The position numbers and the translations under genes are program-made. From positions 10,418,501 to 10,482,500 of the forward strand of contig OY821750.1 in assembly GCA_963682055.1 (NCBI GenBank): a stretch of 64,000 nt of DNA, read 5' to 3'. This stretch comes from Primula veris (Eukaryota; Streptophyta; Magnoliopsida; Ericales; Primulaceae). Shown piece by piece: positions 57,872-64,000 of the stretch (within the stretch, counting starts at the first letter, position 1; the number at the start of each line of letters is the position of its first letter). A model generated the notes under the pieces. The model searched no databases and was not told where the DNA came from. It was given only the letters and a program-made list of their open reading frames with translations.

Positions 57872-58381
57872 TTTCAACACACTACTGGTGTAACTCAATC
57901 TATAAAACCGGTTGTATAAGCGAGTGTGTTTATAGAGTTATATACAACACAAATATAGGTTACACTACCAATGTGTGATAATATAACTTACACTACATTA
58001 TTCTTAAAATCGTTACAATCCATCATGCTGCGCAACCTGCGACCACGCAGGCAGGCTTTGCGCTAATCTCTAGTACCGGTCGAATAGTTCAATCCCGGCA
58101 TCACCCCTTTTGCGCCACATGGACGGGATTTGCACTAGCAGACTAGCCCCGATCGAACACTGTAATCCCGACGTCACCCTTTTGGGACACTGCGTGACGC
58201 ACGTATTGCATTGTTGTGTCGGCTCTGATATCAAATGTAACAACCCTACACGTAAAACTCATCCTATAAAACCGGTTGTATAAGAGAGAGTGTCTATAGA
58301 GTTATATATAAGACAAAGATAGATTAGACTAACAATGTGAGATAATATAGCTCACACTACACTATCTTTAGAATAGTTACA
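57872..58381 (-). mobile_element. TRIM (miniature LTR retrotransposon)
   Basis: Two 146-bp terminal repeats, 57872-58017 and 58236-58381, share TATAAAACCGGTTGTATAAG and the GTTACA end. Directly left of the right copy, GGCTCTGATATCAAA is a reversed Met-tRNA primer binding site, so the element reads on the minus strand. The 218-bp interior is GC-rich with two CAATCCCGGCATCACCC / TAATCCCGACGTCACCC words and no ORF. Such elements need enzymes from other retrotransposons. No clear target duplication. Confidence 0.8.
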
Positions 58382-58399
58382 TCTTGACACTTCTTTATA

Positions 58400-59001
58400 T
58401 GATTGTATAATAATTTTTGTAATTTACAATGAAATCGAAGAATAAAAATCTTATTTATTCTTTTTATCATGGGGCAAGCTAAAAGGTTAATGTTCTTATT
58501 TTTTTTTAGAAAAATGTAAATTTGCTTAGTAAAAAGTAGGTTTTTAGGAAGGATACGTTTTTTCATATGAGCTCATAGCACAATTTGTATATCTAAATTA
58601 ACCTAAGAACAAAACAACACAACATTTATTCGACTAACTTTTTGAAAGAAATTGAACCCGGAGTTCAATAACAAATAATAAGGTCCTCAAACCTAGGACC
58701 TAACACTTTTAAAATGTAAATTTAACTTAAACTGTTGAGTGTTAAGCTATTATTACAGATAAAACTAGGGAAAAATATATTAGGGACCTGCTTGTAATCA
58801 TCAGTGAACTACTCAATGCTCAATCGGGTACATCAGCTGACAGAAATAAGACAACCTAAAAAACTATATGAAAGAATTGTAATATAAAATGGAGTTTTTC
58901 TCTTTCTCTCTGTAACTCGAGAACAGAAGATTTCCTTCAGGTGTTGGAGTGCCCTTTTTCTTTGCTCACATAAACTTTGATGAACTGCATGTGTCTCCAA
59001 C
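58400..59001. other. Unassigned stretch
   Basis: AT-rich, no ORF or repeat ends. GAACCCGGAGTTCAATAACA near 58648-58667 is tRNA-box-B-like but lacks a matching box A. Confidence 0.35.
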
Positions 59002-59208
59002 TAGGGGTGTCAAAAAGACAAAGGAAACAAAAATCATACCGTAAATAACCAAAAATAGCAATAACCGACCTGTCATGTAACCTTTTTTGGGTCTGTCCGA
59101 CCCGACTCCGCTGGTTCTTGGGGCGGGTATGGTTATCAACTCTATACCATGGACCCGACCAACAGAACCGACCCGCATACCCGAATTATAGAACCGCAAT
59201 ATATACCC

Positions 59209-59272
<64 letters not shown>

Positions 59273-60053
59273 GTATGTGCAACAAAAATTGGATAAATGC
59301 ACGAGAAAAAGCACAAGAATAACTCATACAATGGCGAGTGAAGAAAGATAAAACGTTTTTTAATATGTACGAAGACACGTTTGAAAATTTAACATTGAAC
59401 AATTAGTTTTTATGATGTTTTTGTACTCGTTTTATTTTTCATTAGTTGACACTACTTTACCTTTTTTTTTTTTTTTTACGTATTGTGGGATTTTTCCCCA
59501 TATTTTTATATGTTTATTATTAATAATATAAAAATATGGGGGTTTTCCACCATTTAATAAAAAAATAGTTGTTAATCTTTGTTGTAATTCCATGTTTTAT
59601 GATATTTTTTTTTAATTCAGTCTATCTTTATTAATAATTTAGGAAAATCATTAACAATAAAATGGGTAATTAAGAAAATAAAAAATGAAACCATTAATTT
59701 GAATGTTTAAGTAAATGTGTAATGTTTACGTGATTCAGTAATCAACCAAATACATTGTTGACCAATATAAAGCAAAAACATTGGCAGTAGCTCATTAGTT
59801 TGTTTATTTTTAACTAAATAACTTGGAAAAATATATTTATTATCAATATGTAAAAATACCATTTAGAAAAGAACATCTGAAAAATTAGAATAAATTTTAC
59901 GAATTTTGGGTAAATACGGGTATGCGTCGGGTAAAATAAGTTAAAAATGCTATATAGACCCGACCCATAGATGATAAAAGAATCGTTAAAACTGTTACTT
60001 GAATAACCAAAAACCGTTGGGTCGGGCCGCGTCGGGTAAAATTGACACCCCTA
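59002..60053 (+). mobile_element. hAT-like non-autonomous element (1052 bp)
   Basis: Inverted ends TAGGGGTGTCAA / TTGACACCCCTA and perfect 8-bp duplication TCTCCAAC (58994-59001, 60054-60061). Subterminal CGGGTATGC and GACCCGACC words occur at both sides. No transposase. Contains the long (TA)n tract. Confidence 0.88.
59211..59271. repeat. (TA)n microsatellite
   Basis: About 60 bp of alternating TA within the hAT-like element. Confidence 0.9.
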
Positions 60054-60229
60054 TCTCCAACTATAAAAATTGTCATCGAAGCATAGAATAGTTATATTAC
60101 GCGGTCCAGATGAGAAAGGGGTAGATCCAAATGAGAAAGGGGTAGGGTCTGGGGTGTAGCGGTCTTGCGTCAATTTTCGAAGGAGAGGCCCAACAAATAT
60201 ATACAAATATATAGAACTACATATATTTT

Positions 60230-60640
60230 TTTAGGGGCAATGTCAAAAAACTCTTAACCAAGGTAAAATATTATAAAAAATTACTGCCTCAAACCTTTCA
60301 TTTCGTTTAGTGCTACTTTCTCTTTCCTCTATTCTCTTTCTCTTTCTTTTCATTTAAAAAACAGCACAGTTCACTTCAACTCTGTCTCCCCAACTAAAGT
60401 TTCTATCTATACTCCGACCCACCACTTACCAATGGATTGACGGTAACGGTGGTAGTCCGTCGGAACTCCGGCGAGCCGCCGCCGCCACCACCATCAACGC
60501 CCCATTCAAAAACCTTTAAAAAATAAAAAGAATCAAAAAAATTAAATAAATTCAAAAAACTCAAAACAAATTCAAAAACTAAAAAAAAAAACTTACTAAA
60601 AAAAAAAAATCAAAAAATCAAAACAAGTCAAAATAAAAAA
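60230..60640 (+). other. Leader-like and GC-rich stretch before the minisatellite
   Basis: A CTCTTTCTCTTTC-rich part (60318-60350) is followed by TACCAATGGATTGACGG and GGCGAGCCGCCGCCGCCACC (60430-60500). This looks like a plant 5' leader with a start of a coding region, stopped after two codons. It may be a captured gene fragment. Confidence 0.3.
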
Positions 60641-60649
60641 ATCGAGAAA

Positions 60650-62030
60650 AATGTATTCACAATTCAAAAAATATGCATACACAATCGCAAATAATTTCAT
60701 ACACAATCTAAAAAATATGTATACACAATCTCCAATCTCAATTAAAAAAAAATCAAAAAACAAGTCAATAAAAAAATCAATAAAAATACATAAACAATCC
60801 AAAAAAGGTACATGTAGTCGCGAAAAGATGAATGCACAATATAAAAACGTGCCACGAAAAGATTAATGCACAATATAAAAACGTGCATACATAATCTCTA
60901 ACCTCCAATTAAAAACTTAAAAAAAAAATAAAATCAAAAGACAAGTAAAAAATGCAAATCGATAAAAATGCATATATAATTAAATAAAAAGACCAATACA
61001 CAATCACGAAAAATATGCATAAACAATCTAAACAAAAAGTGTATACATAATAAAATAAAAAATCGCATACAAAATAGTGAAAAATGTTCATACAAAATCC
61101 AAAAAATATGCATAAACAACTATGAAAAATATGCATACATAATACGAAAAAAAATGCATACACGTCCAAAAAAAATGCATACACAATGCGAAAAAAGTGC
61201 ATACATATTCCGAAAAATTCCATAAACATCTAGAAAAGTGCATACAAAATGGGAAAAAGTGCATACACAATACAAAAAATGCATATACATTCAGAAAAGT
61301 GTATATACAATGTAAAAAAGTGCATAAAAAATGCAAAAAGTGCATACACATTGCAAAAAAGTATATACATAATAATAAAAAAATGTATAAACAATCGCAA
61401 AAATATGCATAAATGATTCAAAATATATGCATACATAATGGAGAAAGATACATGGACAATACAAATTGTTTGCATAAACAGTCTCCAACCTCCACTAAAA
61501 AAAATAAAAAAGAAGTCAAAAAATTTTTTTTCGAGAAAAATGCATACACACTCCAAAAAAGATACATACACAATCGCGAAAATGTGCATATACAGTCCAA
61601 AAAATGTGCATACACAATCTCCATTCAAAAAGTTTTTACAAAAATTCAAAAAACTCTAGAAAATCAAAAAAAAAAAAAGTCAAAAAAAGTGCATACACAA
61701 TCCATAAAAATAATTACACAATCGAGAAAAGTGTATACACATCCGAAAAAAGTGCATACATAATCCAGAATACATACACAGTCGAGTAAAGTGCTTACAC
61801 AACCGAGAAAAGCACATACATAATAGTACACAATCCATAAAAAAGTATAAAAAATCCGAAAAGTGCATACACAATGCGAAAAATGCATACATAATCTCGA
61901 AAAAGTGCATAAACATCCACAAAAGTGCATACACAATCCCGAAATGTGCATACACATCCACGAAAGTGTACACAAATTACGGAATAGTGCATACACATCC
62001 AAAATAGTTCATACACAATTTTTTGAATTT
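60650..62030 (+). repeat. Degenerate minisatellite with a TGCATACACAATC core
   Basis: Roughly 60 imperfect units of ~20-24 bp built as TGCATA(C/A)ACAATC plus an A-rich spacer (CCGAAAAAG), over 1.4 kb. Longer A-rich parts (for example 60715-60785, 61480-61530, 61635-61690) interrupt it and recur with CTCCAACCTCCA, so there is also a higher-order unit of several hundred bases. Open frames across it (such as MCMHFLHFLCTF on the minus strand) result from the repeat and are not genes. Confidence 0.85.
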
Positions 62031-62429
62031 ATTTAAGTCGTGGATCGGAGTGTATATATAAAATTTAGTTGAGGAAAAAGAAACTTGAAGTGGAGTGTGC
62101 TGATTTTTAGAGAGAGAAAGTATGAACTAAATAGAATGAAAAGTTTGGGGGTGTATTTTTGGAATAACTTTTGAAAAATATTACTTTTTGGCACTTTTTT
62201 AAAAATAAAATGTTGATTTAAGAAAGAAAAAAAAATACTAATACATATGAAAAAAAACGATAATATGATCAAAACATTACCTTATAAAGATGATCAAATG
62301 TGCACCCATAATTGATATAAGATAGCTAAGACACCAAAAAACACATTATATTTTAGTAGGGAGATATTAAGGCGTTGTACGAACAAGTTCCACCCATTTG
62401 TTCCGTCAAGAATTTCAATTAAAAAAAGG

Positions 62430-63268
62430 AATTAACATAATAGTCTACACCTATTATATTAACAAAAATATAACATTAAAAGTTAAATTATTAAAAACAT
62501 ACTTCAATTAGTAATTAATAAAAAAATAAAAAATCTCATTCATTGCTTCTGATCTCCTTTCTCTCCCTCTCCTCATCTTTCTCCCTCTCTCTGATCTCTC
62601 TATGCCCCTATTTCTCTCTTTCTTCGATCTCTACTCCTTTCTCTCTCTTTCCGATTTCTCTCACCTACTTGCTCTCTATTTCCGATCTTTATCTGCTCAT
62701 CCATTTCTTTCTTCTCCCTCTCTTTTCGGTGGAGATTGACACGAAGAAATCTGTGGGACTACGCGGCGAGGGTTTAGAGCGAGGTCGAAAATTCGAGTTT
62801 GATGACGACGGAGATGCGGTCGTCGAACGAGAGACACACGATGACGACGTGGTAGTTCGAGATCGGAAGACGGACAATTGTTGGATTTGTTAAGTAGTCT
62901 ATAGAATTGAAAAATAAGTGTATGGACTTTATGAATTAAGTCTATGAAGTTAAAAATTATGCATATGAATTATTTAAGTAAGGATATGAATTCTGTAAAT
63001 TGGGGTATAAACTTTGAAAATAAGGTTGAACTCTACGAATTAGGTTATAAACTTTTGAAATAATGGTATAAACTTTTGGATTAAGTGTATAAAAATATAC
63101 AAATTAGGATATAAACTTTTAAAATAATGGTATAAATTATTGGAATAAGTGTATGAAATATACAAATTAGATTATGAACTTTTGGCTATGTTTTTATAAA
63201 TTAGAAATTTTTGGGTATGTTATTATTAATTTAGTTTCACAAATACTATGTTTTGTTAATTTATTCTT
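62430..63268 (+). mobile_element. Possible second Mutator-like element
   Basis: The right end ACTATGTTTTGTTAATTTAT matches the MULE end at 51717-51740, and the left end GGAATTAACATAATAG is similar to the other end. Between them are a CTCTCTC-rich leader (62545-62730), a short GC-rich coding-like piece (62740-62890) and AT-rich TATGAANTT repeats (62900-63190). No clear 9-bp duplication. Confidence 0.4.
62892..63190 (+). repeat. TATAAACTTTNGAATTAG-type diffuse repeats
   Basis: About ten imperfect units of ~25-30 bp with TATGAA/TATAAACTTTTG cores within the possible MULE. Confidence 0.55.
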
Positions 63269-63570
63269 AATGGAATATATGTTTTTGAAAAATAATATTT
63301 ATGTAGAATACTAAATTTAAATTTGTTACAGGTGAAGACTAACATGTCCAACTGGAGAAAAACTATTCTGAAACCATGTTGTTAGATGGAGGCAATAATT
63401 CATGGGGACCATAATATGGTCGAATGTTAATGGTCTGGCTTTAGTTATTGTATAAAAAGACTTTGAGTAAAATATGTTTAGAGTGAAGACTTAGCTGGAA
63501 AATTTAAAACTATTAAGACACTATTGAAGCTATCTACCATGACAAATACTGATTAAAAATTCAAGTTTGT

Positions 63571-63789
63571 TGTGTGACATATTAGCTCGTTATAGATATA
63601 TATAGAGATATGTATAGATATAGAGAGAGATATGAGAGAGACAATAATAGAGTCTTTATTAATTAGAATGTATATGAATGAATGTCAAATACAAGACCCC
63701 TAGCCCTCTTTATATAGATAGAGGGTTAGGGTTACAAGCCCATCTGGGCCCATTAAGTAAAAGACCAAGAGTCCAATAATCTTACAACA
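63571..63789 (-). repeat. 3' LTR of the right-edge Ale-type element
   Basis: 219 bp, same family as the LTRs of element E. Confidence 0.8.
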
Positions 63790-64000
63790 CTCCCCCTTTG
63801 GACGTCTTGAATTCTTCGTCTTCATGCAGTCGATCTGAGTCGAGTTCATTCGCAGTGCTAAACACATAAAAACCTTAGGGACGGAAAACCCAGTGTGGGA
63901 CAAAACCGGTACCTAGGAGAAACTGTGTAGCCGAATGATATAGGCCGAAATATCATGTAAGTAACTAACCACAAAACAGTGTGCCTCATCAAAACCTTGT
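63571..64000 (-). mobile_element. Edge of a second Ale-type copia element, minus strand
   Basis: 63571-63789 matches the LTR of element E in reverse (TGTGTGACATATTAGCTC ... CTTACAACA), with the TATATAGATAGAGGG word. CTCCCCCTTTGGACG beyond it is the reversed polypurine tract. The remaining 200 bp match E's 3' untranslated region (E 40830-41030). The element continues past the window. Confidence 0.85.

Noticed and set aside
57872..58381. Cassandra-type TRIM with 5S rRNA sequence
   Set aside because: The terminal repeats contain no recognisable 5S rRNA segment, so it is listed as an ordinary TRIM.
58648..58667. Possible RNA polymerase III box B
   Set aside because: No matching box A at the right distance, so a tRNA or SINE call is not supported.
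59118..59402. ORFs with YIYIYIYI repeats
   Set aside because: Translations of the (TA)n microsatellite.
60596..62016. Several overlapping ORFs rich in Phe, Cys, Tyr and His on the minus strand (and Lys/Asn-rich on the plus strand)
   Set aside because: They are translations of the TGCATACACAATC minisatellite in several frames and have no domain or start context.

Overview
The window is nuclear DNA of a flowering plant, most likely a eudicot. It has GT-AG introns, two genes for chloroplast proteins (a TIC20-II-like translocon subunit and thioredoxin f), an AT-rich background, and a dense stack of plant transposon families (Ty1/copia, CACTA, hAT, Mutator-like, Harbinger-like, Helitron, SINE, TRIM). 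No tRNA, rRNA, CRISPR or bacterial feature was seen. All calls come from reading the sequence; no database was searched.

Layout. 0-10 kb is the gene-bearing part: a two-exon TIC20-like gene (197-2432) whose intron holds two further degenerate copies of exon 1 and a family of ~75-bp repeats, then a three-exon thioredoxin f gene (6861-9731). 10-14.3 kb holds a non-autonomous LTR element, a possible stray exon and a small Helitron.

14.3-52.0 kb is one nested transposon pile. The founder is a Tork-like copia element, here called B (14282-51984, target duplication ATATA). Element A, a nearly intact 9.7-kb SIRE/Maximus-type copia element with a third ORF, landed exactly between B's 5' LTR and its primer binding site. 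Element C, a decayed copia element on the minus strand, sits in B's gag. Element D, a CACTA-like transposon (33038-47966), sits at B's protease. D carries a glycolate-oxidase gene fragment with its introns, and is itself hit by an hAT-like element, an Ale-type copia element (E) and an Ivana/Oryco-like copia element that has lost its reverse transcriptase (F). B's 3' LTR is split by a Harbinger-like MITE and a Mutator-like element. Most insertions are supported by target-site duplications, so their order can be read.

52-64 kb is a field of small DNA transposons (a palindromic CACTA MITE, three hAT-like elements, a SINE inside one of them), a TRIM, a minus-strand pseudogene fragment of elongation factor 1B-gamma, one plausible small gene of unknown function (56393-56773, minus), a 1.4-kb degenerate minisatellite, and the edge of a second Ale-type element at the right end.

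The two chloroplast genes and perhaps the 126-residue ORF are the only likely host genes; the rest is transposon biology. The most interesting items are the exon-1 triplication in the TIC20-like gene, the gene-carrying CACTA element, the precise LTR/PBS nesting, the CGACCGATC motif shared by element A's LTRs and the leader of its third ORF, and the RT-less but otherwise well-kept element F.
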